From Burkholderiales bacterium (GTDB lineage Bacteria > Pseudomonadota > Gammaproteobacteria > Burkholderiales > Burkholderiaceae_C), in the NCBI GenBank assembly GCA_016702555.1, contig JADJDV010000005.1:248001-312000 (forward strand): DNA of 64,000 nt, in the 5' to 3' direction. A program made the translations under genes and the position numbers. The notes beneath the pieces were generated by a model, which worked only from the letters and a program-made list of their open reading frames with translations, was not told the DNA's origin and did not search any database. This document shows positions 27,752 to 36,068 of this stretch, piece after piece. How positions within the stretch are numbered: the stretch's first letter is position 1; the number at the start of each line of letters is the position of its first letter.

Positions 27752-27805
27752 CTACCGATCCCGCCCGTTCGGCGTTGCCAGTAGTAGAGCCAGCGACTTG
27801 TTCAT
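27752..27805 (-). CDS. leuL: leuA leader peptide (attenuation)
   Basis: A 17-codon ORF reading MNKSLALLLATPNGRDR. Four of five successive codons (LALLL) are leucine: CTG GCT CTA CTA CTG. CTA is a rare leucine codon in a genome this GC-rich, a hallmark of attenuator leaders. The ORF lies between pssA and leuA and is followed by the terminator hairpin at 27696-27732. The expected mechanism is ribosome stalling at the Leu run when charged tRNA-Leu is scarce, preventing terminator formation. There is no strong ribosome site, the main weak point. The symbol is given by analogy with enteric leuL; the sequence is not homologous. Confidence 0.75.
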   Translation of the reverse strand: MNKSLALLLATPNGRDR

Positions 27806-27864
27806 AGGACGGCAAATGTAGCACACGAAATTGATCGAAGTCCGGGCGGCGTAAATGCCAAGAC

Positions 27865-28725
27865 TCAGTCGTGGTGCAACCCGCGCTCGTCCGGTTCTTC
27901 GGTGGAGGTGCTGACGATGCTGACCGGTTGGCCCTTGGCGCGGCGCCAGGCGTAGATCACGTAGCCCGACAGCGCATAGCCCACGAACAAAAGGAACAGC
28001 AGCGTGGCCGGCTCGATGCTGATGATGGCGATCAGGAGGGCCGCGCCCACCAGCACCACGAAGGGCACGCTGCGTCGCCCACCAAAATCCTTGAAGCTGT
28101 AGTACGGCACGTTGGTCACCATGGTCAGGCCGGCAAACAAGGTGACCGCGAACATGATCCACGACAGGTCGGCGCGCGCGATCGGCACGCCGCCGAACAC
28201 GGAAATCAGCGCGCGAAACAGCGGCACCTCGCGGTGCGCCAGCAGCATGGCACTGGTCAACCAGATGAAACCCGCCACCAGCGCCGCAGCGGCGGGCGAC
28301 GGCAGGCCCTGAAAATAGCGCTTGTCGACCACGGCGGTGTTGACGTTGAAACGCGCCAGCCGCAGCGCGGCGCAGGCGCAGTAGACAAAGGCGGCAATCC
28401 AGCCCCAGCGGCCCAGCGGGCGCAGCGCCCACTCATAGGCCAGTAGCGCCGGCGCGGCGCCAAAACTGACCATGTCCGACAACGAATCCATCTGCTCGCC
28501 AAACGCGCTTTGCGTGCCCGTCATGCGCGCCACGCGGCCATCCAGGCTGTCGAGCACCATGGCGGCAAAGATGCCGGCGGTGGCCAGGTCGAAGCGCCCA
28601 TTCATCGCCATTACGATGCCGTAGAAGCCGCCGAACAGCGCCGCCAGCGTGAACAGGTTGGGCAGCACGTAGATGCCCTTGCGCGGCTTGCGCACGGTGA
28701 CGACGTCGTGCGGATCATTGACCAT
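27865..28725 (-). CDS. pssA: CDP-diacylglycerol-serine O-phosphatidyltransferase
   Basis: 286-residue integral membrane enzyme that makes phosphatidylserine from CDP-diacylglycerol and serine, the precursor of phosphatidylethanolamine. The CDP-alcohol phosphatidyltransferase signature is spread over DSLDGRVAR and GEQMDSLSDMVSFG (DGxxAR...GxxxDxxxD), around residue 75. Eight hydrophobic segments. Start ATG 28725 (MVNDPHDVVTVRKPRKG); the frame extends further upstream without family similarity. Its position between ilvC and leuA is typical of Comamonadaceae as I recall. Confidence 0.92.
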   Translation of the reverse strand: MVNDPHDVVTVRKPRKGIYVLPNLFTLAALFGGFYGIVMAMNGRFDLATAGIFAAMVLDSLDGRVARMTGTQSAFGEQMDSLSDMVSFGAAPALLAYEWALRPLGRWGWIAAFVYCACAALRLARFNVNTAVVDKRYFQGLPSPAAAALVAGFIWLTSAMLLAHREVPLFRALISVFGGVPIARADLSWIMFAVTLFAGLTMVTNVPYYSFKDFGGRRSVPFVVLVGAALLIAIISIEPATLLFLLFVGYALSGYVIYAWRRAKGQPVSIVSTSTEEPDERGLHHD

Positions 28726-28809
28726 GGGTGGGGATTCTACTTTCAAGGGCTGGAAAAGCCTTCTTCGCAAGCCAGGACAAGGCCAGCAGCTATCAAAACC
28801 ATATCAAAC

Positions 28810-28836
28810 AAAAAAGGCCACGCGCGCGGCGTGGCC
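28810..28836 (-). terminator. intrinsic terminator after ilvC
   Basis: GGCCACGC-loop-GCGTGGCC is a perfect 8-bp stem with a 5-base loop, followed on the minus strand by six T and then GTTTGATATGG. It lies 27 bp past the ilvC stop and would end the ilvIHC transcript, separating it from pssA. Confidence 0.8.
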
Positions 28837-28863
28837 CTTGGGTGCGTCAGCGCTCAGGCCGCG

Positions 28864-29880
28864 TCAGTTCTTGCTCTTGTCGACCAGCTTGTTGGCCTTG
28901 ATCCAGGGCATCATGGCGCGCAGCTTCTCGCCCACCACCTCGATCTGGCTCTCGGCGTTCAGGCGGCGGCGGCTTTGCAGCGTGGGCGCGCCCGCCAGGT
29001 TTTCGGCGATGAAACTCTTGGCGTACTCGCCGGTCTGGATGTCCTTGAGCGCCTGGCGCATGGCCTGCTTGGTCTCGTCGGTGACGATGCGCGGGCCGGT
29101 CACGTACTCGCCGTACTCAGCGTTGTTGCTGATCGAGTAGTTCATGTTGGCGATGCCGCCTTCGTAGATCAGATCGACGATCAGCTTCAGCTCGTGCAGG
29201 CACTCGAAGTAGGCCATTTCGGGCGCGTAACCAGCCTCGACCAGGGTCTCGAAGCCGGCCTTGATCAGCTCGACGGTGCCGCCGCACAGCACGGCCTGCT
29301 CGCCGAACAGGTCGGTCTCGGTCTCTTCGCGGAAGTTGGTCTCGATGATGCCGGCCTTGCCGCCGCCGTTGGCCATGGCATAGGACAGCGCCAGATCACG
29401 CGCCTTGCCGGTCTTGTCCTGATGCACCGCCACCAGGTGCGGCACGCCGCCACCCTGGGTGTAGGTACCACGCACGGTGTGGCCGGGCGCCTTGGGCGCG
29501 ACCATCCACACGTCGAGATCGGCACGCGGTACGACCTGGCCGTAGTGCACGTTGAAGCCGTGCGCGAAGGCCAGCGACGCGCCCTGCCTGATGTTCGGCT
29601 CGACGTCTTCGCGGTACACCTTGGCGATCTGCTCGTCGGGCAGCAGGATCATGACCACGTCGGCCGACTTCACGGCCTCGGCCACCTCGGCCACTTTCAG
29701 GCCGGCCTTCTCGACCTTGGGCCAGCTGGCACCGCCCTTGCGCAGGCCGACCACAACCTTGACGCCGGAGTCGTTCAGGTTCTGCGCGTGCGCATGGCCC
29801 TGGCTGCCGTAGCCGATGATGGCGACGGTCTTGCCCTTGATCAGGCTCAGGTCGCAGTCTTTGTCGTAGAACACTTTCAC
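28864..29880 (-). CDS. ilvC: ketol-acid reductoisomerase (class I)
   Basis: 338-residue NADPH-dependent enzyme converting acetolactate and acetohydroxybutyrate in valine/isoleucine synthesis. Rossmann motif IIGYGSQGHAHAQNL near residue 20; the metal-binding acidic residues are in the C-terminal knotted domain (ETDLFGEQAVLCGG, YFECLHELKLIVDLIYEGG). The length is the normal short form. The start is GTG 29880 with AAGGAG eight bases upstream; the ATG-initiated frame further up is not supported. It is third in the operon after ilvI and ilvH and is followed by a strong terminator. Confidence 0.96.
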   Translation of the reverse strand: MKVFYDKDCDLSLIKGKTVAIIGYGSQGHAHAQNLNDSGVKVVVGLRKGGASWPKVEKAGLKVAEVAEAVKSADVVMILLPDEQIAKVYREDVEPNIRQGASLAFAHGFNVHYGQVVPRADLDVWMVAPKAPGHTVRGTYTQGGGVPHLVAVHQDKTGKARDLALSYAMANGGGKAGIIETNFREETETDLFGEQAVLCGGTVELIKAGFETLVEAGYAPEMAYFECLHELKLIVDLIYEGGIANMNYSISNNAEYGEYVTGPRIVTDETKQAMRQALKDIQTGEYAKSFIAENLAGAPTLQSRRRLNAESQIEVVGEKLRAMMPWIKANKLVDKSKN

Positions 29881-29953
29881 GTGGTTTCTCCTTTTGATGA
29901 TTCGATGGGGATGCAAACAGGGGTGCGGCGCGCGACAGGCGGCGGCCGCAGCT

Positions 29954-30445
29954 TCAAACCCGCAGCAGGCGCTCGCCGCGCCCGATGCCGCTGGCGCCGG
30001 TGCGCACGGTCTCCAGAATGGCCGACTTGTCGATCGAGTTCAGGAAGGCGTCGTGCTTGGCCTGGTCACCGGTCAGCTCGATGGTGTAGCTCTTGTCGGT
30101 GACGTCGATGACGCGGCCGCGGAAGATGTCGGTGGTGCGCTTGATCTCCTCGCGCTCCTTGCCGACGGCGCGCACCTTGACCATCATGTGCTCGCGCTCG
30201 ATGTAGCTGCCCTCGGTCAGATCGACCACCTTCACCACCTCGATCAGTCGGTTCAGGTGCTTGGTGATCTGCTCAATGGTTTCGTCGGAGCCGCGCGTCT
30301 GGATGGTCATGCGCGAGAGGCTTTCGTCCTCGGTCGGCGCGACGATCAGCGATTCGATGTTGTAGCCACGGGCCGAGAACAGGCCCACCACGCGGGACAG
30401 GGCGCCCGGCTCGTTTTCAATCAGTACGGCGATGATGTGTTTCAT
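29954..30445 (-). CDS. ilvH: acetolactate synthase small (regulatory) subunit
   Basis: 163 residues. Begins with an ACT domain (MKHIIAVLIENEPGALSRVVGLFSARGYNIESL), the valine-binding regulatory module, followed by the C-terminal domain that activates the catalytic subunit. A GAGGA ribosome site precedes ATG 30445. It lies between ilvI (157-bp gap that contains a large hairpin at 30531-30593) and ilvC (73-bp gap). Confidence 0.95.
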   Translation of the reverse strand: MKHIIAVLIENEPGALSRVVGLFSARGYNIESLIVAPTEDESLSRMTIQTRGSDETIEQITKHLNRLIEVVKVVDLTEGSYIEREHMMVKVRAVGKEREEIKRTTDIFRGRVIDVTDKSYTIELTGDQAKHDAFLNSIDKSAILETVRTGASGIGRGERLLRV

Positions 30446-30530
30446 GTGATTCCTCTTCTCGCCGCCCTCCCCCGCGCACGGTAATGCGCGGGCTTGGCGG
30501 GCAATAGATTCGTCTTGGGGAGGTTCAGCC

Positions 30531-30593
30531 TTGAGCGTCAGGCGTTCGGCGTGAAGTGCATGGCACGCTCAACGCCGAACATCAAACGCTCAA
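30531..30593. repeat. large intergenic hairpin between ilvI and ilvH
   Basis: TTGAGCGT...GTTCGGCGT pairs with ACGCCGAAC...ACGCTCAA, giving a stem of about 22 positions (8 + 9 perfect pairs flanking a mismatched 5-base interior) around a 19-base loop. It lacks a T-tract, so it is not a classical terminator. It may adjust the ratio of large to small subunit by processing or attenuation, or be a dispersed palindromic repeat. Confidence 0.65.
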
Positions 30594-30602
30594 CTTCCTG
30601 GT

Positions 30603-32381
30603 TCAAAGGTCTTCAGAGCCCAGCAGCATCTCGGTGATGCCCTTGCCTGCCTGCACCATGGGGAAGACGTTTTCCGTCGGATCGGTGCGGAAGTCCATGA
30701 ACACGGTGCGGTCCTTGAGCTTGCGCGCCTCGCGCAGCGCCGGCTCGACGTCCTGCGGCCGCTCGATCAGCATGCCGACGTGGCCGTAGGCCTCGGCCAG
30801 CTTGACGAAGTTGGGCAGCGCGTCCATGTAGGTGTGGCTGTAGCGGCCCGAGTACTCGATCTCCTGCCACTGGCGCACCATGCCGAGGTAGCGGTTGTTG
30901 AGCGAGACGATCTTGATCGGCGTGTTGTACTGCAGGCAGGTCGACAGCTCCTGGATGCACATCTGCACCGAGCCCTCGCCGGTGACGCAGTACACCTCGG
31001 CGTCCGGCTTGGCCAGCTTGATGCCCATGGCGTAGGGAATGCCCACACCCATGGTGCCCAGGCCACCCGAGTTGATCCAGCGCCGCGGCTCGTTGAACTT
31101 GTAGAACTGCGCCGCCCACATCTGGTGCTGGCCGACGTCGGAGGTAACGTAGGTCTCGACGTCCTTGGTCAGATTCCACAGCGTCTCGATCACCCTCTGC
31201 GGCTTGAGCACGTCCTGGTTGCCGCGGTCGTACTTCAGGCAGTCTCGGCTGCGCCAGGCCTCGATCTGCTTCCACCAATCGGCCAGCGCACCCTGGTCGG
31301 GCGGGGTGCCGGCTTCCTTGATCATGCCGATCAATTCGGTCAGCACGTCCTTCACGTCGCCGACGATCGGCACGTCCACCTTGACGCGCTTGGAAATGCT
31401 CGACGGATCGATGTCGATGTGGATGATCTTGCGCTCGTTCTGGGCGAAGTGCTTGGGGTTGCCGATCACGCGGTCGTCAAAGCGCACGCCCACGGCCAGC
31501 AGCACGTCGCAGTTCTGCATCGTGTTGTTGGCCTCCAGCGTGCCGTGCATGCCGGGCATGCCGAGAAAGCGCCGATCGGTGGCCGGGAACGCACCCAGGC
31601 CCATCAGCGTGTTGGTGACCGGGTAGTTCAGCAGGTCGACCAGTTGCCGCAGCTCGGCCGTCGCATTGGCCAGCAGCACGCCGCCACCGGTGTAGATATA
31701 CGGGCGCTTGGCCGTCATCAGCAATTGCAGCGCCTTGCGGATCTGGCCGCCGTGGCCCCTGGTCACCGGGTTGTAGGAGCGCATCTCCACCTTGTCCGGG
31801 TAGCCGGTATAGGCGGTCTTGTTGAAGGACACGTCCTTCGGGATGTCTACCACCACGGGACCCGGGCGGCCCGTGCGGGCGATGTGGAACGCTTTCTTAA
31901 TCGTGTCCGCCAGTTGGCGCACGTCCTTGACCAGGAAGTTGTGCTTGACCACCGGGCGCGTGATGCCCACGGTGTCGCATTCCTGGAAGGCGTCCAGACC
32001 GATCGCGGCGGTCGGCACCTGCCCGGTGATGATCACCATCGGGATCGAGTCCATGTACGCGGTGGCGATGCCAGTGATCGCGTTGGTCACGCCGGGGCCG
32101 GAGGTGACCAACGCCACGCCCACCTCGCCGGTGGCGCGCGCGTAGCCGTCGGCAGCGTGCACGGCGGCCTGCTCGTGGCGCACGAGCACGTGCTCGATCG
32201 TGTCCTGCTTGTAGAAAGCGTCGTAAATATGCAACACCGCACCACCGGGATAACCCCAGATGTACTTCACGCCTTCGGCCTGCAAGGTCTTGACGAGAAT
32301 TTCGGCGCCGCGGAGTTCTTGGGAGTCGCTCTGCGTGGATGCAGCAGCGGCCGACTTGATCTCGGCTTTGGAGATTTCCAT
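30603..32381 (-). CDS. ilvI: acetolactate synthase large (catalytic) subunit
   Basis: 592-residue thiamine-diphosphate enzyme that makes acetolactate/acetohydroxybutyrate. N-terminal ThDP pyrimidine domain with YPGGAVLHIYDA and the catalytic Glu in RHEQAAVHAADGYAR; central FAD/nucleotide domain; C-terminal ThDP-binding domain with VTGEGSVQMCIQELSTC and the NNRYLGMVRQWQ segment. The N-terminus carries a short Ala/Ser-rich extension (SAAAASTQSDSQ). ATG 32381. First gene of ilvI-ilvH-ilvC; the name ilvB would be equally proper. I see no branched-chain leader peptide upstream of it. Confidence 0.95.
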   Translation of the reverse strand: MEISKAEIKSAAAASTQSDSQELRGAEILVKTLQAEGVKYIWGYPGGAVLHIYDAFYKQDTIEHVLVRHEQAAVHAADGYARATGEVGVALVTSGPGVTNAITGIATAYMDSIPMVIITGQVPTAAIGLDAFQECDTVGITRPVVKHNFLVKDVRQLADTIKKAFHIARTGRPGPVVVDIPKDVSFNKTAYTGYPDKVEMRSYNPVTRGHGGQIRKALQLLMTAKRPYIYTGGGVLLANATAELRQLVDLLNYPVTNTLMGLGAFPATDRRFLGMPGMHGTLEANNTMQNCDVLLAVGVRFDDRVIGNPKHFAQNERKIIHIDIDPSSISKRVKVDVPIVGDVKDVLTELIGMIKEAGTPPDQGALADWWKQIEAWRSRDCLKYDRGNQDVLKPQRVIETLWNLTKDVETYVTSDVGQHQMWAAQFYKFNEPRRWINSGGLGTMGVGIPYAMGIKLAKPDAEVYCVTGEGSVQMCIQELSTCLQYNTPIKIVSLNNRYLGMVRQWQEIEYSGRYSHTYMDALPNFVKLAEAYGHVGMLIERPQDVEPALREARKLKDRTVFMDFRTDPTENVFPMVQAGKGITEMLLGSEDL

Positions 32382-32679
32382 TTTTAGATCAACCTTTCGA
32401 GAATTTCTCTAACGAAAAACCTTGGGTGCCCCTTGCCAGCCCTCGTGAGGCCGCTTCAGGACTTGAGGCCACACGCCATGGACGACTCACTTCTGTCGCC
32501 GGACGGTGACCCGTTTGCCTCTTATGACTGCGGGACGCATTATCGCACTGCAACATGGCGCTGGCGCGCAGCGGCCGAAAAACATCCGACACCGAGGTGC
32601 CATAATCTGAAACGCGCCGGCCTTCACGCCTCTTGCGGCCTCCACCTGAGCCGGCGGTCCGCGCCTTTTTCCGACGCCC
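32382..32679. other. divergent intergenic region between ilvI and the sigma factor gene
   Basis: 298 bp that must hold the promoters for ilvIHC (minus) and the sigma-factor operon (plus). On the minus strand GATAAT at about 32540 looks like a -10 box, but its -35 is poor. No ORF rich in Leu, Ile or Val was found, so an attenuator for ilv is not supported. Short plus-strand ORFs here look like noise. Confidence 0.4.
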
Positions 32680-33246
32680 TTGGCCACTGAACAAGAACTT
32701 TCCGACTTCCTCAAGAGCGTCGAGCGGCGGGCGTTCAAGCGCACCGTCTACCACGTGCGCAACGAGGACGCGGCGCTGGACATCGTGCAGGACAGCATGA
32801 TGAAGCTGGCCCAGCACTACGGCGACAAGCCGCCGGCCGAGTTGCCGATGCTGTTCCAGCGCATCCTGTCGAACAGCACGCTGGACTACTTTCGCCGGCA
32901 GAAGACGCGCAATGCGCTGTTCTCGAACCTGAGCGATTTCGAGTCGCCGGATGGCGATGGCGAGTTCGACCTGCTGGAAGCATTCGCCGGCGCCGCCGAC
33001 TCGGAGCAGATCGAAAGCGCCGAGGACGTCACCCGCCGGGCCCAGATCCTGCACGAGATCGAGGTGCAGATTCAGGCCCTGCCCACCCGTCAACGGGAGG
33101 CGTTTTTGATGCGTTACTGGGAAGAGATGGACGTCGCCGAAACCGCGGCCGCCATGGGGTGTTCCGAAGGCAGTGTCAAGACGCATTGCTCGCGCGCAGT
33201 CCAGGCGTTGGCCAAGGCATTGCGAGCCAGGGGAATCACACCATGA
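32680..33246 (+). CDS. ECF-type RNA polymerase sigma factor
   Basis: 188 residues. Region 2 includes NEDAALDIVQDSMMKLAQHY and region 2.4-like LSNSTLDYFRRQKTRN; region 4 is LPTRQREAFLMRYWEEMDVAETAAAMGCSEGSVKTHCSRAV, a clear helix-turn-helix. Starts at TTG 32680 (ATEQELSDFLKSVERR), consistent with family N-termini, although the ribosome site is weak. Its stop overlaps the start of the DUF3619 gene (ATGA), so the two are coupled; by position the DUF3619 protein may be its membrane-bound partner (inference). Confidence 0.88.
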   Translation: MATEQELSDFLKSVERRAFKRTVYHVRNEDAALDIVQDSMMKLAQHYGDKPPAELPMLFQRILSNSTLDYFRRQKTRNALFSNLSDFESPDGDGEFDLLEAFAGAADSEQIESAEDVTRRAQILHEIEVQIQALPTRQREAFLMRYWEEMDVAETAAAMGCSEGSVKTHCSRAVQALAKALRARGITP

Positions 33247-33707
33247 ACATGAACTACGACGAGTCGCGCGCCGAGGCGCTGCAAGGCCGCTTCGGCCTGC
33301 GCGTGGCGGCGCGCCTGAGCGCTGGCGCCGAGGCGCTGCCACACGACATCGGCGAGCGCCTTCGCGTGGCACGCCAGCAGGCACTGGCGCAGCGTCGCCA
33401 GCCGAAAGCCGCGGCCCGGCTGCGCCGCGCGCCGCTGGTGGCCAGCCACGACGGCGGCACCGCCAGTCTGGGCTTCGGCGACGAAGCGCTCGGTTTCTGG
33501 GGGCGGCTGGCCTCGGGCGCGCTGGTGCTGGCACTGGCGATCGGCCTGGTCGCCGTCAATATCGTGCAGGACGACGACCGCGCGATCGAGGTCGCCGAAC
33601 TGGACAGCGCCCTGCTGACTGACGACCTGCCGCCAGCGGCCTACGCCGACCCGGGCTTTCTGCGCTACCTGAAGACCACCGCCCAGGACAGCAGCGCCAG
33701 CCGCTAG
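33243..33707 (+). CDS. DUF3619-family single-pass membrane protein
   Basis: 154 residues: a cytoplasmic N-terminal domain rich in Arg/Ala/Gln (LRVARQQALAQRRQPK), one membrane helix around residues 85-108 (LASGALVLALAIGLVAVNIVQ) and a short outer tail ending ADPGFLRYLKT. This topology (cytoplasmic domain, single helix, extracytoplasmic end) is like that of anti-sigma factors, and the gene is translationally coupled to an ECF sigma gene, but I know of no proof for DUF3619. ATG 33243. Confidence 0.8.
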   Translation: MNMNYDESRAEALQGRFGLRVAARLSAGAEALPHDIGERLRVARQQALAQRRQPKAAARLRRAPLVASHDGGTASLGFGDEALGFWGRLASGALVLALAIGLVAVNIVQDDDRAIEVAELDSALLTDDLPPAAYADPGFLRYLKTTAQDSSASR

Positions 33708-33736
33708 GCTGGCGCCGTCGCCCCCATCCGAGATCG

Positions 33737-34351
33737 ATGCATCCCCTGCTGCCGGCCCTCTTGCTCGCCCTGACTGCCGTGCTGGCCGTGCCCGCGCTGG
33801 CGCAGAGCACGAGCGGCCGCGCGCCGGCGGCGGCCACAGCCACCGGCGGTGTCGCCTGGGCCGACTTGAACACCGAGCAGCAGACCGCGCTGCAGCCGCT
33901 GGAGACGCTGTGGCCCAAGCTGCCCGCCGAGCACCAGCGCAAGTGGCTCGCGCTGGTGCACAACTTCGATCGCATGGCGCCAGATGAGCAGGACACGCTG
34001 CACAGCCGCATGGCCGAATGGGCCCGGCTGACGCCGGCGCAGCGCACGCGCGCGCGCCTGGGCTTCGGCGAGGTGCGACAGCTGCCGGCCGACGAGAAGC
34101 GCGCCAAATGGGAGGAATACCAGGCGCTGCCGGCCGAGGAGCGCGACCGCCTGGCGCGCGAGCAACCGCGCCCGCCAGCCGGCGCCGCGCCGGCGCTGCG
34201 GCCGGTGCCGCCCAGCCGCATCCTGCGTCCGGCCGTACCTGCGTCGGCGCCAAGTCCCGGAGCGCTGGCCTTGCCGAACCCGGCGCGCCCGGGCGTGCAG
34301 GTCGATCGCAATACACTGCTGCCGCAGACGCCCGCTGCCCCGGCGCGCTGA
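33737..34351 (+). CDS. exported DUF3106-family protein
   Basis: 204 residues. Signal peptide (LLPALLLALTAVLAVPALAQ), then a helical domain with repeated short motifs: LETLWPKLPAEHQRKWL, RMAEWARLTPAQRTRARL, KRAKWEEYQALPAEERDRLA. This W..L.P.....R pattern is typical of DUF3106. The last 60 residues are Pro/Ala-rich. Function unknown; encoded directly after the sigma factor/DUF3619 pair and probably part of that operon. Confidence 0.82.
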   Translation: MHPLLPALLLALTAVLAVPALAQSTSGRAPAAATATGGVAWADLNTEQQTALQPLETLWPKLPAEHQRKWLALVHNFDRMAPDEQDTLHSRMAEWARLTPAQRTRARLGFGEVRQLPADEKRAKWEEYQALPAEERDRLAREQPRPPAGAAPALRPVPPSRILRPAVPASAPSPGALALPNPARPGVQVDRNTLLPQTPAAPAR

Positions 34352-34433
34352 ACGCCGTCGGCTGCGTCCCGTCCAGCGCCCTGCCGGCACACCGGCACCC
34401 GCCGCCGGGCATTCTGGTTTTTCCTCGCATCGC

Positions 34434-34970
34434 ATGACCGATCTCACCGCCGCACCGACCGTGCCGGCCTCCCCATCGCTCCGAGCGCCCGCGCTGCGCC
34501 GCCGCATGGCCTGCTGGCTTTATGAAGGCACACTGCTGTTCGGCGTGGTGGTGCTGCCGGGGCTGGTCTTTGGCATTCTCACCAACACCCGCCACGCGCT
34601 CGACAACCGGCATGCGCTGCAGGCGCTGGTGTTCGGCGTGCTGGCGCTGTACTTCGTCTACTTCTGGTGCAAGGGCCAGACCCTGCCGATGAAGACCTGG
34701 CACATCCGCGTGGTCGACCGCCAGGGCCGGCCGCTGCGCTGGCCACGCGCCCTGCTGCGCTACCTGCTGGCCTGGCTGTGGTTTCTGCCGCCGCTGGCGG
34801 CGATGGCGCCGTTCCCGCTGTCGGGCGGCGAGGTGTCGGTGCTGCTGTTCGGCTGGATCGCGGTCTGGGCGCTGCTCAGCCGCTTCCAGCGCCAGCAGCA
34901 GTTCTGGCACGACGTCTGGGCCGGCACGCGGCTGATCGACGTGCAGCCCGACGCCGCGCGGCGGCGCTGA
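34434..34970 (+). CDS. RDD-family membrane protein
   Basis: 178 residues. The RDD domain starts with RRRMACWLYEGTLLFGVVVLPG (the family's Arg...Asp..Asp pattern is relaxed here, with Glu in place of the first Asp) and contains QTLPMKTWHIRVVDRQGRPLRW, a highly conserved segment, then two more helices. The family includes transporter-like and regulatory membrane proteins, mostly uncharacterised. ATG 34434; same operon direction as the sigma factor and dgkA. Confidence 0.85.
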   Translation: MTDLTAAPTVPASPSLRAPALRRRMACWLYEGTLLFGVVVLPGLVFGILTNTRHALDNRHALQALVFGVLALYFVYFWCKGQTLPMKTWHIRVVDRQGRPLRWPRALLRYLLAWLWFLPPLAAMAPFPLSGGEVSVLLFGWIAVWALLSRFQRQQQFWHDVWAGTRLIDVQPDAARRR

Positions 34971-35001
34971 GCCCGTCATCGCCTTGTCCGACAATCGCCG
35001 C

Positions 35002-35439
35002 ATGAATCCGCCCTCATCACCGCCTGGCGGTGACGCAGCATCCGCGCCCAGGCCTGACCCCGTCAACCCGCAGAAGGCGCGCACCGGTCTGTCGCGCGTG
35101 TGGCACGCCACCGGCTACTCGATCGAGGGGCTGAAGGCCGGCTGGGGCGAGATCGCGTTCCGGCAGGAGGCGATGGCCGCCTTCGTGCTGCTGCCGGCGG
35201 CGTTCTGGCTCGGCCGCAGCTGGGTGGAAGTCGCCCTGCTGGCTGGCTCGGTGCTGTTCGTGCTGGTCGTCGAACTGCTCAACACCGGCATCGAGACCGC
35301 CATCGACCGCATCGGCCCCGAGTGGCACGATTTGTCCAAGCGCGCCAAGGACATGGGCTCGGCCGCCGTGCTGCTGAGCCTGGTGCTGGCCGGCGGCATC
35401 TGGCTGTCGGCGCTCTACACGCATTTTCTTGCACCATGA
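35002..35439 (+). CDS. dgkA: diacylglycerol kinase
   Basis: 145-residue trimeric membrane kinase that phosphorylates diacylglycerol released by membrane-derived oligosaccharide or LPS modification. Core motifs: AFRQEAMAAFVL, the VVELLNTGIETAIDRIG helix with the catalytic Glu, and HDLSKRAKDMGSAAVLLSL. The N-terminal 35 residues are an unconserved Pro/Ala tail. ATG 35002 chosen; a TTG at 34984 is in frame. Its stop overlaps the LOG gene start (ATGA). Confidence 0.93.
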   Translation: MNPPSSPPGGDAASAPRPDPVNPQKARTGLSRVWHATGYSIEGLKAGWGEIAFRQEAMAAFVLLPAAFWLGRSWVEVALLAGSVLFVLVVELLNTGIETAIDRIGPEWHDLSKRAKDMGSAAVLLSLVLAGGIWLSALYTHFLAP

Positions 35440-36038
35440 ATTCTGATACTTCGCCCCAGCCCAGCTTTTCCATCTGCGTCTATTGCGGATCGCGCCCGGG
35501 CACTGACGCCCGCTTCGCCGAAACCGCCGCCCGCGTCGGCCACTGGATCGGCGCGCGCGGCGGCCAGCTGGTGTACGGCGGCGGGCGCAGCGGCCTGATG
35601 GGCGTGGTCGCCGACGCCACGCTGGCGGCCGGTGGGCGCGTGATCGGCATCATCCCGCGCAGCCTGGTCGAGCGCGAGCACGCGCACCGCGGCTGCACCG
35701 AGCTGCACGTGGTCGAGACCATGCACGAGCGCAAGCGCCTGATGGCGGAGCACGCCGACGCCTTTCTGGCGCTGCCTGGCGGCATCGGCACCTTCGAGGA
35801 ATTCTTCGAGGCCTGGACCTGGCGCCAACTCGGCTACCACGACAAGCCGATCGGCCTGCTGAACCAGAACGGCTATTACGACGCCATGCTGCGCTTCATC
35901 GACCACAGCGTGGCCAGCGGCTTCATGGACGGCAGCCAGTTGCAACTGATGCACGCTGGCGACGACTGGCAGGCGATGCTGGAAACCCTGGTGGAGTCGG
36001 CCGGGTTTCCGGCACCGACGCTCCTGCACGCGATCTGA
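35436..36038 (+). CDS. LOG-family protein (TIGR00730; nucleoside 5'-monophosphate phosphoribohydrolase-like)
   Basis: 200 residues with a Rossmann-type fold. The start ICVYCGSRPGTDARF and the signature LPGGIGTFEEFFEAWTWRQLG (PGGxGTxxE) define the LOG/"lysine decarboxylase-like" family, whose studied members release cytokinin-type bases from their ribotides. YGGGRSGLMGVVADATL is the phosphate-binding loop. Coupled to dgkA by ATGA overlap. Actual substrate in this organism is unknown. Confidence 0.9.
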   Translation: MNSDTSPQPSFSICVYCGSRPGTDARFAETAARVGHWIGARGGQLVYGGGRSGLMGVVADATLAAGGRVIGIIPRSLVEREHAHRGCTELHVVETMHERKRLMAEHADAFLALPGGIGTFEEFFEAWTWRQLGYHDKPIGLLNQNGYYDAMLRFIDHSVASGFMDGSQLQLMHAGDDWQAMLETLVESAGFPAPTLLHAI

Positions 36039-36068
36039 AACAAGCCACCAACCACATGCGACGGTCGT

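Noticed and set aside
27865..28432. Alternative minus-strand gene 27752-28432 covering the leader peptide
   Set aside because: Its upper part is pssA read in another frame; only the last 17 codons, from ATG 27805, make sense as the leader ORF.
32382..32679. Attenuator for ilvIHC
   Set aside because: No ORF rich in Leu, Ile or Val codons and no terminator-like hairpin with a T-tract could be found upstream of ilvI.
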